Part shown: positions 17,873 through 27,009 of the stretch, one piece after another
Layout: every line of letters begins with the position of its first letter
How positions within the stretch are numbered: position 1 is the stretch's first letter
DNA from: Alphaproteobacteria bacterium
Lineage (GTDB): Bacteria > Pseudomonadota > Alphaproteobacteria > JACAEB01
Assembly: GCA_013389075.1 (NCBI GenBank)
Contig: JACAEB010000051.1
Location: forward strand, 1 to 32,764
Reading direction: 5' to 3'
Length of the DNA stretch: 32,764 nt
Position numbers and translations under genes: made by a program
The notes under the pieces: model-generated
What the model saw: only the letters and a program-made list of their open reading frames with translations
Databases searched by the model: none
What the model was told of the DNA's origin: nothing

Positions 17873-18811
17873 TCAGCCCTCCGCCCGCCGACGGTCGCGG
17901 AACCCGACGATGCCGGCGCCCTCGCTCCGGCCCTGCGGGCTCTTCATCCAGGCCTCGGCGCAGGCTTTGGCGAGCGCCCGCACGCGTCCGATATAGGCCT
18001 GCCGCTCGGTGACGGAGATCACGCCGCGCGCGTCGAGAAGGTTGAAGGTGTGGCTCGCCTTGATGCACTGGTCATAGGCCGGCAGGGCGAGCCCCGCCGC
18101 CACCAGCGCCTCGCATTCGGCGACGTGTTCGCGGAAATGCCGGAACAGCATCTCGGTGTTGGCGTGCTCGAAATTGTAGGCGGAAAATTCGACCTCGGAC
18201 TGATGGAAGACGTCTCCATAGCTCACGCCGTCGCGGTTGAAGGCGAGGTCATAGCCATTGTCGACGCCCTGCACATACATGGCGAGGCGCTCGAGCCCAT
18301 AGGTGATCTCGCCCGAGACCGGATCGCAGTCGATGCCGCCGACCTGCTGGAAATAGGTGAACTGGGTCACCTCCATGCCGTCGCACCACACCTCCCAGCC
18401 GAGCCCCCAGGCGCCCAGGGTCGGGCTCTCCCAGTCGTCCTCGACGAAACGGATGTCGTGCAGCCGGCGGTCGATGCCGAGCGCGGCGAGGCTTTCGAGA
18501 TAGAGGTCCTGTATGTCGGGCGGCGAGGGCTTCAGGATCACCTGGAACTGGTAGTAGTGCTGGAACCGGTTGGGGTTCTCGCCATATCGCCCGTCGGTCG
18601 GCCGGCGCGAGGGCTGCACATAGGCGGCCTTCCAGGGCTTGGGTCCCAGCGCGCGCAGCGTCGTCGCCGGGTGAAAGGTGCCCGCGCCCATCTCGACGTC
18701 ATAGGGCTGGAGGATCACGCAGCCCTGGTCGGCCCAGTAGCGCTGGAGCGTCAGGATGAGGCCCTGGAAGGACTGATCTGGGCTTCTGGGGGAGCCGGAG
18801 CTGTCGGACAT
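17873..18811 (-). CDS. glyQ: Glycine-tRNA ligase alpha subunit
   Basis: A 312-residue catalytic alpha subunit. Family marks are '[29 protein letters not shown]', '[30 protein letters not shown]', '[35 protein letters not shown]', '[12 protein letters not shown]' and 'NYEHA-like' [11 protein letters not shown]. The ATG is the family start. It precedes glyS by 3 nt on the same strand, so the subunits are made together. Confidence 0.96.
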   Translation of the reverse strand: MSDSSGSPRSPDQSFQGLILTLQRYWADQGCVILQPYDVEMGAGTFHPATTLRALGPKPWKAAYVQPSRRPTDGRYGENPNRFQHYYQFQVILKPSPPDIQDLYLESLAALGIDRRLHDIRFVEDDWESPTLGAWGLGWEVWCDGMEVTQFTYFQQVGGIDCDPVSGEITYGLERLAMYVQGVDNGYDLAFNRDGVSYGDVFHQSEVEFSAYNFEHANTEMLFRHFREHVAECEALVAAGLALPAYDQCIKASHTFNLLDARGVISVTERQAYIGRVRALAKACAEAWMKSPQGRSEGAGIVGFRDRRRAEG

Positions 18812-18898
18812 GGGCGTCGCGTTTTCCTATCGCCGGTCCCCCTGAGGCAAGGCGCCCGGCCCGAAGACGGCGGACCGTAGCCCTCGCCCATGGGAGGG

Positions 18899-19153
18899 TC
18901 AACTGCGCGCGCCAGCACCCCCCCGGCGACGATAGGGGCAGTCGCCGCGCTCGCACGGCGCCTCGGCGCTGGCCGCCCGGTAGGTGCCGCAGACGGGGCA
19001 CTCGGTCATGTCCTCGCCGAGCCCCTTCGTCCGGGCGCGCATGGCCTCGCGCCTCTCCGCCTCCACGCTGTCGCGCCGGCGCTGCCCCTGTCCGCGATGG
19101 AGAATGTAGGCGACCGCCGCCACCGCGATCAGAAAGAGTGCGAGCAGCTTCAT
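18899..19153 (-). CDS. Small membrane protein with C-terminal zinc-ribbon-like cysteines
   Basis: An 84-residue protein. Residues 1-18 form one hydrophobic helix (MKLLALFLIAVAAVAYIL), followed by an Arg/Glu-rich linker. The C-terminal segment MTECPVCGTYRA...CERGDCPYRRR has four cysteines arranged like a small zinc ribbon. GGGAGGGG lies about 6 nt before the ATG. It lies between the S49 peptidase gene and glyQ in the same orientation. It resembles short CPVCG-type membrane proteins of unknown function in proteobacteria (PP0621-like). Metal binding is inferred. Confidence 0.7.
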   Translation of the reverse strand: MKLLALFLIAVAAVAYILHRGQGQRRRDSVEAERREAMRARTKGLGEDMTECPVCGTYRAASAEAPCERGDCPYRRRGGAGARS

Positions 19154-19184
19154 CCCTGCCCCTCCCAAACGTGCATCCGGGGTC

Positions 19185-20039
19185 TCATAACCCGAAACGG
19201 GCCCAGAGCGCACGCAGCTCGAGCGCGGCGACGAGGTCGAAGCCGAACCCGCCCGCAGCGGGCTGCCGGCTCCCGCTCCCCCGCCAGAAGGGCAGCGCGA
19301 ACGGACCCCGCCGGCGTTCGACCGTGCGGAAGCGGACGGTGTCGCCGAAGCGCTTGCGCATCTCGGTCCTGAGATCGCCGATCCCGTCGACGAGACCCAG
19401 GCGGACCGCCTCGGCACCCACCCACACATTGCCGGTGAAGAGCCGGCTCTCGTCATCGGCGAGACGGCCTGCCCGGCGCGTCCGCACCAGATCCTTGAAG
19501 GTCTCGTGGACCGAGCGCTGGATGTCCTCGATGCGCGCCACGTCCTCGGCCCGCTCCGGCGAGAAGGGGTCGAGCATGGCCTTGCGCTCGCCGGCGGCGT
19601 GCACGCGCCGCTCGATGCCCAGCCTCTCGAGGAGGCCCGGAAAGCCGAAGGAGGCGGAGACCACGCCGATCGAACCGACGAGCGAGGCCTCGTTGACGAA
19701 GATCTCGTCCGCCGCCAGCGCCAGCATGTAGCCGCCCGAGGCCGCCACATCCTCGGCGAAGGCGATGACGGGGATGCCCTTCTCCTGCGCGAGCGCGACG
19801 ATGCGGCGGTGGAGCAGCAGCGACTGAACCGCCGAGCCGCCCGGCGAGTTGATGGTGAGCGCCACCGCCTTCGCCCCCTTGACCGAGAAGGCCGCCTCGA
19901 TGCGTCCGGCAAACGCGGCGAGCGTGAGGCCGGGCCGCAGGCCGGCCGCGCTTCCGATCGCGCCCTGGAGTGGCAGCACGACCACGAGGGGGCGCGGCGA
20001 TCGGCCGAAGGGCCACAGCCATCGGGGCAAGGCAGTCAT
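19185..20039 (-). CDS. S49 family (SppA/SohB-like) serine protease
   Basis: A 284-residue single-domain S49 peptidase. The nucleophile is S101 in DVAASGGYMLA and the general base K153 in AGERKAMLDPF, 52 residues apart as in Bacillus SppA (S147/K199). 'INSPGGSAVQS' and 'SLVGSIGVVSASF' complete the ClpP-like fold. No clear N-terminal membrane segment is seen, unlike E. coli SppA, so it may be peripheral or cytoplasmic. The chosen ATG is 16 nt after the methyltransferase stop. Family members degrade cleaved signal peptides. Confidence 0.88.
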   Translation of the reverse strand: MTALPRWLWPFGRSPRPLVVVLPLQGAIGSAAGLRPGLTLAAFAGRIEAAFSVKGAKAVALTINSPGGSAVQSLLLHRRIVALAQEKGIPVIAFAEDVAASGGYMLALAADEIFVNEASLVGSIGVVSASFGFPGLLERLGIERRVHAAGERKAMLDPFSPERAEDVARIEDIQRSVHETFKDLVRTRRAGRLADDESRLFTGNVWVGAEAVRLGLVDGIGDLRTEMRKRFGDTVRFRTVERRRGPFALPFWRGSGSRQPAAGGFGFDLVAALELRALWARFGL

Positions 20040-20055
20040 CGAGCAGCCTTTCTTC

Positions 20056-20847
20056 TCATTCGGCCCCGAGGTCGATGCCGGCCGCCTCGCGCAGCACAGC
20101 GTCGGCGGCCGGAGTGAAGGCGCCGGCCGCGTCATGGAGCGCAAGGCCTGCCGACAGCCGGAGCGGCGTGGCGGACCCCCGCCAGGCCTGAAGCAGCGCG
20201 GTCTTGGCCGGCCGACCATTGCCCGGCCAGAGGGGAAAGAGCACGAGCCCGCCCAGTTCCCCGGCAGCCCCGGGACCGGCCCCCATCGGCCGCATGAGGT
20301 CGGGAAGAGCCGCCGCCCGCGCGATGAGGGTGAGGGAGCCGCCCGGACGGACCGCCGCCGCCGCGAGACGGATCCAGGCCTCGAGACTGCCGCGCGGGGC
20401 GTGGCGGGCGGTGGCGCGGGCCGCATCGGCCGGGGCGCTCGCCGCCTCGCTCTGGAAGAAGGGAGGGTTCAGGAAAACATGGTCGAACCCGCCCGCGCCG
20501 AGCCCGGGCGGCGGAACGGCGACATCGCCCACGATCACCTCAAGCGTTCCCGAAACGGCGCCCGCCGACCGATTGCGGGAGAAATTGGCTTCGGCAAGCC
20601 TGCCCAGCACCGGCTCGATCTCGAGCCCGGTAATCGCAAGGCCCTCGACCCGCGCCGCAAGGGCGAGGCTCGCGACGCCGGCGCCGATGCCAAGCTCGAG
20701 GACCCGCTCGCCTGGCGCCGCCGGTACCGCGGCGGCGAGGAAGAGCGTGTCGCTGCCGGCGCGAAATCCCTTCTTGGGCTGGAGGGCGACGAGCCGCTTG
20801 CCCAGAAAGCCGTCGGCTGTCGTCTCGGTGTCAGGGCCCAGGTCCAA
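20056..20847 (-). CDS. TrmN6/YfiC-like N6-adenine methyltransferase
   Basis: A 263-residue SAM-dependent methyltransferase. Motif I is 'VLELGIGAGVASLALAAR', the acidic motif II residue is in 'ITGLEIEP', and the catalytic NPPF is in 'FDHVFLNPPFFQSE'. It matches the tRNA1(Val) adenine-37 N6 methyltransferase group; the actual target is not proved by sequence. The start is an unusual TTG at 20847, supported by AGGAG about 6 nt upstream and by the N-terminal 'LGKRLVALQPKKGFRAGSDTLFLAAAV' block. It overlaps the end of the DUF2007 gene by 17 nt. Confidence 0.85.
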   Translation of the reverse strand: MDLGPDTETTADGFLGKRLVALQPKKGFRAGSDTLFLAAAVPAAPGERVLELGIGAGVASLALAARVEGLAITGLEIEPVLGRLAEANFSRNRSAGAVSGTLEVIVGDVAVPPPGLGAGGFDHVFLNPPFFQSEAASAPADAARATARHAPRGSLEAWIRLAAAAVRPGGSLTLIARAAALPDLMRPMGAGPGAAGELGGLVLFPLWPGNGRPAKTALLQAWRGSATPLRLSAGLALHDAAGAFTPAADAVLREAAGIDLGAE

Positions 20848-21052
20848 GGTCCACTCCTGCCTCGCTTACGAGCCGGCGGGCCGCGTCGAAATCGTCTCGC
20901 CGGACCATCACGCGCCGGGGAATCGCTGAAATGCTGCCATCGAGGACGCTCATATGCACGTCCAGAACGAAAACCGGTATCCCGGCCTCCGTCAGCAGGG
21001 CCTCGAGAAACGAGACGAGCACCACGTCGTTGGTACGGAGCAACTCCTGCAT
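20831..21052 (-). CDS. DUF2007 domain protein
   Basis: A 73-residue protein, 'MQELLRTNDVVLVSFLEALLTEAGIPVFVLDVHMSVLDGS' through 'IPRRVMVRRDDFDAARRLVSEAG', the standard single DUF2007 domain (called a putative signal-transducing protein in databases; function unknown). The frame is open to a GTG at 21085, but the ATG at 21052 has GAGGGA a few nt upstream and matches the family start. It is the first gene of the minus-strand run towards glyQ and is divergent from ispB across 104 nt. Confidence 0.85.
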   Translation of the reverse strand: MQELLRTNDVVLVSFLEALLTEAGIPVFVLDVHMSVLDGSISAIPRRVMVRRDDFDAARRLVSEAGVDLGPGP

Positions 21053-21156
21053 CGGATCCCTCGACAGCCGGAACCGGCGCGACACCCGGCCCCCTTGATT
21101 CCCTTGGAGGTGGCGCCCACAGTGCCTGTCCCGCAGAACCGATCATAGAGGCCAGA

Positions 21157-22176
21157 GTGGGTGTCGTCGTCTCCTATCCGGGCGAGCGCGAAAGCGGCGC
21201 CAACGCGCTGGAACACCTGATCGCCCTGGTCGGCGATGACATGGCCAGTGTCAACACGGTGATTCTCGAGCGCATGGCGAGCCATGTGCCGATGATTCCC
21301 GAACTTGCGGGCTATCTCGTCAACTCGGGCGGCAAGCGGCTGCGACCCATGCTCACGCTCGCCTCGGCGCGGCTGTGCGGCTATGGGGGCGAACACCATG
21401 TCCGCCTCGCCGCCGCGGTGGAGTTCATCCACACCGCCACGCTGCTGCATGACGACGTGGTCGATGAAAGCGATCTCCGGCGCGGCAAGGCCACCGCCAA
21501 CAGGCTCTGGGGCAATCAGCCGAGCGTCCTCGTGGGCGACTTCCTCTTTTCACGCTCCTTCCAGCTGATGGTGGCGACGCAGAACCTGCGCGTCCTCGAC
21601 ATCCTCTCAAATGCCGCCGCCGTGATCGCGGAAGGCGAGGTGATGCAGCTCTCGACCGCCCAGAACATGGGAACGACGGAAGACACCTATCTCAAGGTCA
21701 TCGAGGCGAAGACCGCCGCGCTCTTTGCCGCCGCCTGCCAGGTCGGCGCCGTGATCGCCGGCCGCCCGGGCGAGGAAGAGGACGCCCTCTTCTCCTACGG
21801 GCGCAATCTCGGCATCGCCTTCCAGCTCGTCGACGACGCGCTCGACTATGCGGGCGCTCGCGACGCGCTCGGCAAGAACACGGGCGATGACTTCCGCGAG
21901 GGCAAGATCACGCTGCCGGTCGTGCTCGCCTATCGGCGCGGCAGCGAGTCGGAACGCGCCTTTTGGCGCCGGGTGATGGAAGAGCGCGTGCAGCACCCGG
22001 ACGATCTCGCCCATGCCGCCGATCTGATGCGCCGGCACAGAGCGATCGACGACACGATGGAGCGCGCCCGGCACTACGGCTCCATCGCCACCGACGCGCT
22101 CGCCATCTTCCCCGACGGCGTCTGGCGGAACGCGCTCGGCAGGCTGGTCGGCTTCTGCATCTCCCGCACGCACTAG
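21157..22176 (+). CDS. ispB: Long-chain polyprenyl diphosphate synthase (IspB/DdsA-like)
   Basis: A 339-residue trans-prenyltransferase. The two aspartate-rich motifs are 'LLHDDVVDESD' and 'LVDDALDYAG'. Also present are 'NSGGKRLRPMLTL', 'GDFLFSRSFQLM', 'KTAALFAAAC' and 'GKITLPVVLA'. It would build the ubiquinone tail (C50 in most alphaproteobacteria); chain length cannot be read from sequence with certainty. The start is taken as GTG 21157, with AGAGG 5 nt upstream. The upstream open frame is antisense to the genes opposite and is not coding. Confidence 0.9.
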   Translation: MGVVVSYPGERESGANALEHLIALVGDDMASVNTVILERMASHVPMIPELAGYLVNSGGKRLRPMLTLASARLCGYGGEHHVRLAAAVEFIHTATLLHDDVVDESDLRRGKATANRLWGNQPSVLVGDFLFSRSFQLMVATQNLRVLDILSNAAAVIAEGEVMQLSTAQNMGTTEDTYLKVIEAKTAALFAAACQVGAVIAGRPGEEEDALFSYGRNLGIAFQLVDDALDYAGARDALGKNTGDDFREGKITLPVVLAYRRGSESERAFWRRVMEERVQHPDDLAHAADLMRRHRAIDDTMERARHYGSIATDALAIFPDGVWRNALGRLVGFCISRTH

Positions 22177-22263
22177 GGCCGCGCAGGGTCCGCACGGCCC
22201 CCCGCGTTATAACGGGAGCGCCGGCTCCGCGTCCGGCCGCATGCGCTGACGGGGGAAATCGCC

Positions 22264-24204
22264 ATGAACCGACACCTGCCCTTCGACCCTGCCCTCACAC
22301 GACGGACCGCCCTCCTCGCCGGCTCGGCCGCCGGCATCTTCGCCGGAAGCGGCGCGGCTTTCGGGCAGATCAGTTTCGAGGACGGCCAGCCGGGGACGCT
22401 GCCCGGTTTCGCCGAGGATGTCCTTGCCCGGATGGCCCGGTGGGAGGCACATGGCTGGAAGCGGGGGCGGGTCGGCGACATGCGCTCGCGCATCACCCTC
22501 GTCTACCGCACCGATCCGGAGAAGACACGCGCGCTTCTGCCTCCGCCCTTCGAGGTGGACCCCGAGGCGCTCGTCTACTTCAACAGCCTCAACATCCTCG
22601 TGCCCCCGGGCTATGACACCGTGCTCGCTCCGGGACCGGACTATGGCGAGGTCGACCTGTCGGTGACCTGCTACTACAAGGGCCTGCGCTACCAGACCTC
22701 CCTGCCCTGGATCCTGACCCGCGATTTCGGCCGCTATGCCGGGCGCGAAGGCGCGATGCTCCGCAAGAAGGACGGCTTCATCCATCACGATTTCGAGGAT
22801 GGCGTCGCCACCAGCTACACGGTGCGCCAGGGCCGCAAGATGCTCGTCTTCGAAGGGCGATGGCTCGACGAGCCTGCCCACCCGCGCGCCTGGTACCGCG
22901 AGCGCGGCAATGGCGAGCTGCGGGTCGACATGCGCCTGCATGCCGACTGGACGAAAGGTCCGTTCTCCGATCTTCCCGTCGAGCTGTGGCGCCATTTCGG
23001 CTCTCCGGAGGGCGAGCCGACGCAGATGCCGCCCGACACGGGCGACCATGCGCGATTTCCACGCCGCCTCGATCTGAAGAACACGCGCTTCTCCCTGGGC
23101 GATGCAAGCCCGCTCGACCCCTATATCGACCTGCCCGTGCTCGAGATGATCGACGGATCGATCGGCGACAGCTCGCAGGTGGGCGTCGCCGGCTATGCCG
23201 TCCCCCGCGAACGCGGCACGGGACAGGAGCGGCGCGGCGCCGGCGGGGGGATGCGCGAGAAGATCGCCGAACTCGACCCGGCCGAGATGGCCCCCTTCGC
23301 CTTCTGGTGCAGAGCCTATGACCCCCCGATCTTCGACAACAAGGTGAAGGTCCCCGCCGGCTGGCCCGATCGGGGATCGGCGGTCGCCGCAAGTCCCGAG
23401 GCGCTGGAAGGCTGGAAGACACGCGCGGCGATGAGGCTGTCGGACGCTGATCTTCTTCTGGTCGATTTCGCCCTCGACCCGACCGTGTACGGACGGAGTC
23501 TGCCGCCGGGGACGAACCCCGCGCGCCCGGTGCTCCGGATGATCGGGGCCAATGTCCGGGTCAGCGATTTCGCGACCGTCCCCTTCACCGAGATCTGGCT
23601 GCTCACGCCGTGCGAGCTCGACGGGTCGGAGGTGTGGTACGCGCTTTCCCATATCGTGAGCCCGGACGGCGACGTTCTTCTGGGGCGCGAAACCTGGGGC
23701 TATCCGACCAAGCAGGCGGAGATCCTGACCATCGAACCGGGCGCTGACGCCATCTCGCTCCGTTTGCGGCGGCTGCATCGGGAGGTCGCCGCGGGGCGGA
23801 TCTCGCGAACGGCGGCCAGTCCGGCATCCCTTGACGAAAGCTTCACGGTCCTTGGTATCCAGAGCCTCGGCGTCTCGGACGCCGGCACGCGCAACGCGCG
23901 CTACGTCACCCAGCCCTGGACCGTCCGTATCCGGACCGCCGAGCGCCTGCCGCCCGCCGCCATTGAGCTCGGCTTTCCGCGCGAGGCGTCTCCGAGCCGG
24001 ATCGGGCGGAAGGATCCCTGGTTCGAGTTCGATGGCGCATCGGTCACGCAATCCCTGTTCGGAAGCGGCGAGATTGCGCGCCGTCCGGGGGCCTATGCGA
24101 GCGGACCTCTCGGCGCCGAGATCCGGGCGGCGAGCGCCGAGCGCAACGACGCGCCGGGCGGGGACGATCCGCACCCGTCCACCTTCCTCATTCGTTCCGA
24201 CTGA
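22264..24204 (+). CDS. Exported protein with two acetoacetate-decarboxylase-like domains
   Basis: A 646-residue protein. The N-terminus has a twin-arginine-like signal: R13-R14 in LTRRTALLAG, a hydrophobic core, and an AFG-Q cleavage-like site near residue 34. Two halves, about 65-295 and 370-610, both resemble the acetoacetate decarboxylase fold. The motif GRE-x5-KK is intact in the first (G160-K169), and reads GRE-x5-TK in the second (G474-K483, within ETWGYPTK). In acetoacetate decarboxylase the first Lys of the pair is the Schiff-base residue. Substrate and role are unknown. It begins 87 nt after ispB. Its end overlaps the opposite ispE end by 17 nt. Confidence 0.72.
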   Translation: MNRHLPFDPALTRRTALLAGSAAGIFAGSGAAFGQISFEDGQPGTLPGFAEDVLARMARWEAHGWKRGRVGDMRSRITLVYRTDPEKTRALLPPPFEVDPEALVYFNSLNILVPPGYDTVLAPGPDYGEVDLSVTCYYKGLRYQTSLPWILTRDFGRYAGREGAMLRKKDGFIHHDFEDGVATSYTVRQGRKMLVFEGRWLDEPAHPRAWYRERGNGELRVDMRLHADWTKGPFSDLPVELWRHFGSPEGEPTQMPPDTGDHARFPRRLDLKNTRFSLGDASPLDPYIDLPVLEMIDGSIGDSSQVGVAGYAVPRERGTGQERRGAGGGMREKIAELDPAEMAPFAFWCRAYDPPIFDNKVKVPAGWPDRGSAVAASPEALEGWKTRAAMRLSDADLLLVDFALDPTVYGRSLPPGTNPARPVLRMIGANVRVSDFATVPFTEIWLLTPCELDGSEVWYALSHIVSPDGDVLLGRETWGYPTKQAEILTIEPGADAISLRLRRLHREVAAGRISRTAASPASLDESFTVLGIQSLGVSDAGTRNARYVTQPWTVRIRTAERLPPAAIELGFPREASPSRIGRKDPWFEFDGASVTQSLFGSGEIARRPGAYASGPLGAEIRAASAERNDAPGGDDPHPSTFLIRSD

Positions 24205-25078
24205 GGCGCGTCGACGCCGCCCTGATCCACCAGTCCGGATGTGCCGCGGCGAGGGCCCGGGCGGCGGCCCTGGCCTCTTCTGCCGACCCGAAGAGGCCCA
24301 AGACGGTCGGGCCCGAACCCGACAGACGCGCGAGCCGGCATCCCGGCGCCGCCGCCACGCCGGCCAGTGCCGCATCGATGGGCGGACAAAGGCGTCGCGC
24401 CGGCCCCTCGAGATCGTTGCGCGTGGCCGCGAGCCATCCGAAGAAATCCGCAAGGGGACGATCCGGCGCGGGGCCCGAATACTCCGCGGGCGACAGAGCC
24501 TCGAAAACGGCGCGCGTGGACAGCGGTACGCCGGGATTGACGAGGAGGAGGTCGAGCGCCGGCACCTCGACCGGCTCGAGACGCTCGCCGATCCCCCGCA
24601 TCCGCGCCGGCGTGCCCGCAAGACAGACCGGCACATCCGCCCCGAGCCGCCCGGCGAGGGCCGCGAGCGCGGCCACGCCCGGATCGAAGTCCCACGCCTC
24701 GCAGAGGAGAGCGATCGCCGCCGCCGCATCGGCCGAGCCGCCGCCGAGCCCCGCCGCAACGGGCAGGATCTTTTCGAGCGTGATGTGTATCGGCGCGGGC
24801 GGGGCCTCGCGCATGGCCACATGGAGGGCGGCAAGACCGCCGGCCGCCCGCGCGACGCTGTTGTCCGTGGGCGGCGTATCGGCAAGCGCCCCGGCGAAAG
24901 GTCCGGTGAGGGCGAGGGCCGTCACCTCCCGCGCAGGCGTCACGCTCAGCCGGTCACCGATATCGGCGAAGACCACGAGACTGTCGAGCTCGTGATAACC
25001 GTCCGTCCGCCTGCCGAGCACATGAAGGAACAGATTGACCTTGGCGGGCGCGAGACGGGTCCGGATGGCGGACGTCAT
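24188..25078 (-). CDS. ispE: 4-diphosphocytidyl-2-C-methyl-D-erythritol kinase
   Basis: A 296-residue GHMP kinase of the MEP isoprenoid pathway. It starts 'MTSAIRTRLAPAKVNLFLHVLGRRTDGYHELDSLVVF', carrying the catalytic K-x-N segment. The ATP-binding loop is 'PVAAGLGGGSADAAAA', and the C-terminal 'RLSGSGPTVLGLF' completes the signature. The ATG overlaps the stop of the upstream TPR gene (ATGA, 25078-25075), so I chose it over an upstream open frame. The product feeds the isoprenoid used by the nearby polyprenyl synthase. Confidence 0.94.
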   Translation of the reverse strand: MTSAIRTRLAPAKVNLFLHVLGRRTDGYHELDSLVVFADIGDRLSVTPAREVTALALTGPFAGALADTPPTDNSVARAAGGLAALHVAMREAPPAPIHITLEKILPVAAGLGGGSADAAAAIALLCEAWDFDPGVAALAALAGRLGADVPVCLAGTPARMRGIGERLEPVEVPALDLLLVNPGVPLSTRAVFEALSPAEYSGPAPDRPLADFFGWLAATRNDLEGPARRLCPPIDAALAGVAAAPGCRLARLSGSGPTVLGLFGSAEEARAAARALAAAHPDWWIRAASTRLSRNE

Positions 25079-26877
25079 TGCGTTCCGCTCGAATAGTCCG
25101 CGTGCTCGTCGCCGACGAGGTCGAGCCCGAGCTCCAGCTTGCGACGGACCCGTGCCGCCAGCTCCGGCTCGGGGTCCATGTCGAGCACGTGGCTCCACTG
25201 GAAGCGGGCCTCGAGCTTGCGCCCCACGCGCCAGAACGCGTCCCCGAGATGATCGTTGATCGTGGGATCGCCCGGAGCCAGTTCCACGGCACGCTCGAGA
25301 TAGCGCACGGCCCTGTCGTAATTGCCGAGCCGGTAATGGGCCCAGCCGAGGCTGTCGACGATGTAACCGTCATCGGGCCTCAGCTCGACGGCCCGTTCGA
25401 TCATGGCGAGGGCGCGGTCGAGATGAAGCCCCTGATCCACCCATGAGTAGCCGAGATAGTTGAGGATCAGCGGGTCCTCGGGCCGCATCTCGAGCGCCGT
25501 GAGGAGACTTTCCTCCGCCTCGGGCCAGCGCTTGAGGCGCTCGAGCACCGTGCCGCGCGCATAATGCAGCGCCCAGAAATCCCCGTCCTGAGCATCGACC
25601 CGCGAAAGCGCCGCGTCATAGGCCGAAAGCGCCTCGCCATACCGCTCGCGGGCGCGCAGGATGTCCGCGATGGCGATGGGACCGCGATAGAAATCGGGAT
25701 TGCGGGCGGTCTTCTCGCGCAGGAGCTCGACGGCCTCGTCCGTGCGGTCGAGCCGGTCGAGATTGTAGGCGATCTGTACGGAGATGGTCTCGGCGAGGGG
25801 CGAGTCCCGCTCGATGCGGCGGTAGACCTCGACCGCCCTCTCCCATTGCTGCGCGTCCTCGAACCGGTCGCCGATGAGGGCGAGGGCCACGTCGAAATCG
25901 GGCCGCAGATAGACCGCGAGGTTGAGATAGATGAGCGGCAGCTCGACGCTCGCGATCGAGGGAAACACGCTCGCGATGCCGTAGAGCGCTTCCGCCGCGC
26001 CGGCACGCGGATCGGTCACGATCGGCGCCGGCGCCCGCCCCGCCTCGAGGTCGGCAATGGCGGCGAGAATGATCGGATTGTCCGGGGCGAGCTCGAGATA
26101 GTCGGTGTAGAGCTCGAAGGCCTCGTCCTCGCGGCCCTGCCGGGCGAGGAAGCTGCCATAGGCCTCGATCATGCGGAGCGAGCGGCCCTGGCCGAACAGG
26201 ATGGCTTCCTTGTAGGCCGCGTCCGCGTCTTCGGCATTGCCCGTCAGATCCGCAAGGAGGCCGCGATGGAAGCGCTCGAAGATGCGGACCGTCTGCAGAT
26301 CGCCGAGCGAGTCGAGTTCGGCGATGGCGGCCGCCTCGTCGCCGCGCCCCAGCTCCGCCCAGGCCCCGACAAGGGCCGCGGACAGACGTCCGAACGGCCC
26401 CTGCGCATCGAGATTGAGATTGGCGAGCGTGCGGCCGTAGTCGCGGCTCCGCAGCGCGTCCAGCGCGAGCACGAGCTGGGCATACGGATTGTCGGGATCT
26501 GCCTCGAGAATGGAGGGCGCGGCACGGACCGCCGAGGGCACCGATCCTTCGGCGAGGTCGAAGAGAAACTTCCGCTCGAGGAGGACCGGGCTGTCGGGTT
26601 CGATCGAGAGAGCCAGCCCGTAATAGCGGGCCGCATTCTCCGAATCGCGCGTGGCCGCCGCATAGCGCGCGGCGAGGTAGGAGCCGAGCAGTTGCGGCTG
26701 CTCCGACAGGCCCCGGCCCCAGACATCGTCCCGACCCCCGATCCAGCCATCGGCCCAGCCCCGCGGCGCGGAGAGCTGGGCGCAGGCGGCGAGGGCTCCC
26801 AGCATCGCCAGAGCGATGCCGGCGCGCCGGACCGCCCGGCCCTTCGGGGAAGCTCTGCGGAAAACCGGCTTGATCAC
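25075..26877 (-). CDS. TPR-repeat lipoprotein
   Basis: A 600-residue protein with a lipoprotein signal: basic start, hydrophobic core (AGIALAMLGALAAC) and lipobox LAAC, with Cys about residue 33. The mature part is a long series of tetratricopeptide repeats. The clearest are at the C-terminus, for example 'LILNYLGYSWVDQGLHLDRALAMIERAVELRPDDGYIVDSLGWAHYRLGNYDRAVRYLERAVELAPGDP' (repeat units given as family marks). It is probably anchored in a membrane facing the periplasm and scaffolds protein complexes; partners are unknown. The start is GTG at 26877, with an AAAGGG about 10 nt upstream (a loose fit). It is coupled to ispE by a 4-nt overlap. Confidence 0.85.
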   Translation of the reverse strand: MIKPVFRRASPKGRAVRRAGIALAMLGALAACAQLSAPRGWADGWIGGRDDVWGRGLSEQPQLLGSYLAARYAAATRDSENAARYYGLALSIEPDSPVLLERKFLFDLAEGSVPSAVRAAPSILEADPDNPYAQLVLALDALRSRDYGRTLANLNLDAQGPFGRLSAALVGAWAELGRGDEAAAIAELDSLGDLQTVRIFERFHRGLLADLTGNAEDADAAYKEAILFGQGRSLRMIEAYGSFLARQGREDEAFELYTDYLELAPDNPIILAAIADLEAGRAPAPIVTDPRAGAAEALYGIASVFPSIASVELPLIYLNLAVYLRPDFDVALALIGDRFEDAQQWERAVEVYRRIERDSPLAETISVQIAYNLDRLDRTDEAVELLREKTARNPDFYRGPIAIADILRARERYGEALSAYDAALSRVDAQDGDFWALHYARGTVLERLKRWPEAEESLLTALEMRPEDPLILNYLGYSWVDQGLHLDRALAMIERAVELRPDDGYIVDSLGWAHYRLGNYDRAVRYLERAVELAPGDPTINDHLGDAFWRVGRKLEARFQWSHVLDMDPEPELAARVRRKLELGLDLVGDEHADYSSGTQ

Positions 26878-27009
26878 CAGGGCGTGCCCTTTCCACCTGT
26901 CGCGGCGCGGAAGATTTCCCTTGACGGCCGCGCCCGCGGGGACCGGTGACGGCCTGCGAGGGGCCCGGAGAGGCGCGTGGAGCAGGCCGGCAAAGGGAGT
27001 GAGTGCCTC

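Noticed and set aside
19849-21156. Upstream extension of the polyprenyl synthase frame
   Set aside because: This part is antisense to the S49 peptidase, methyltransferase and DUF2007 genes. Homology to prenyltransferases begins only after 21157.
22207-24885. 892-codon minus-strand open frame opposite the decarboxylase-like gene
   Set aside because: It is Arg/Pro/Gly-rich shadow sequence crossing both the plus-strand gene and ispE. No domain is recognisable.
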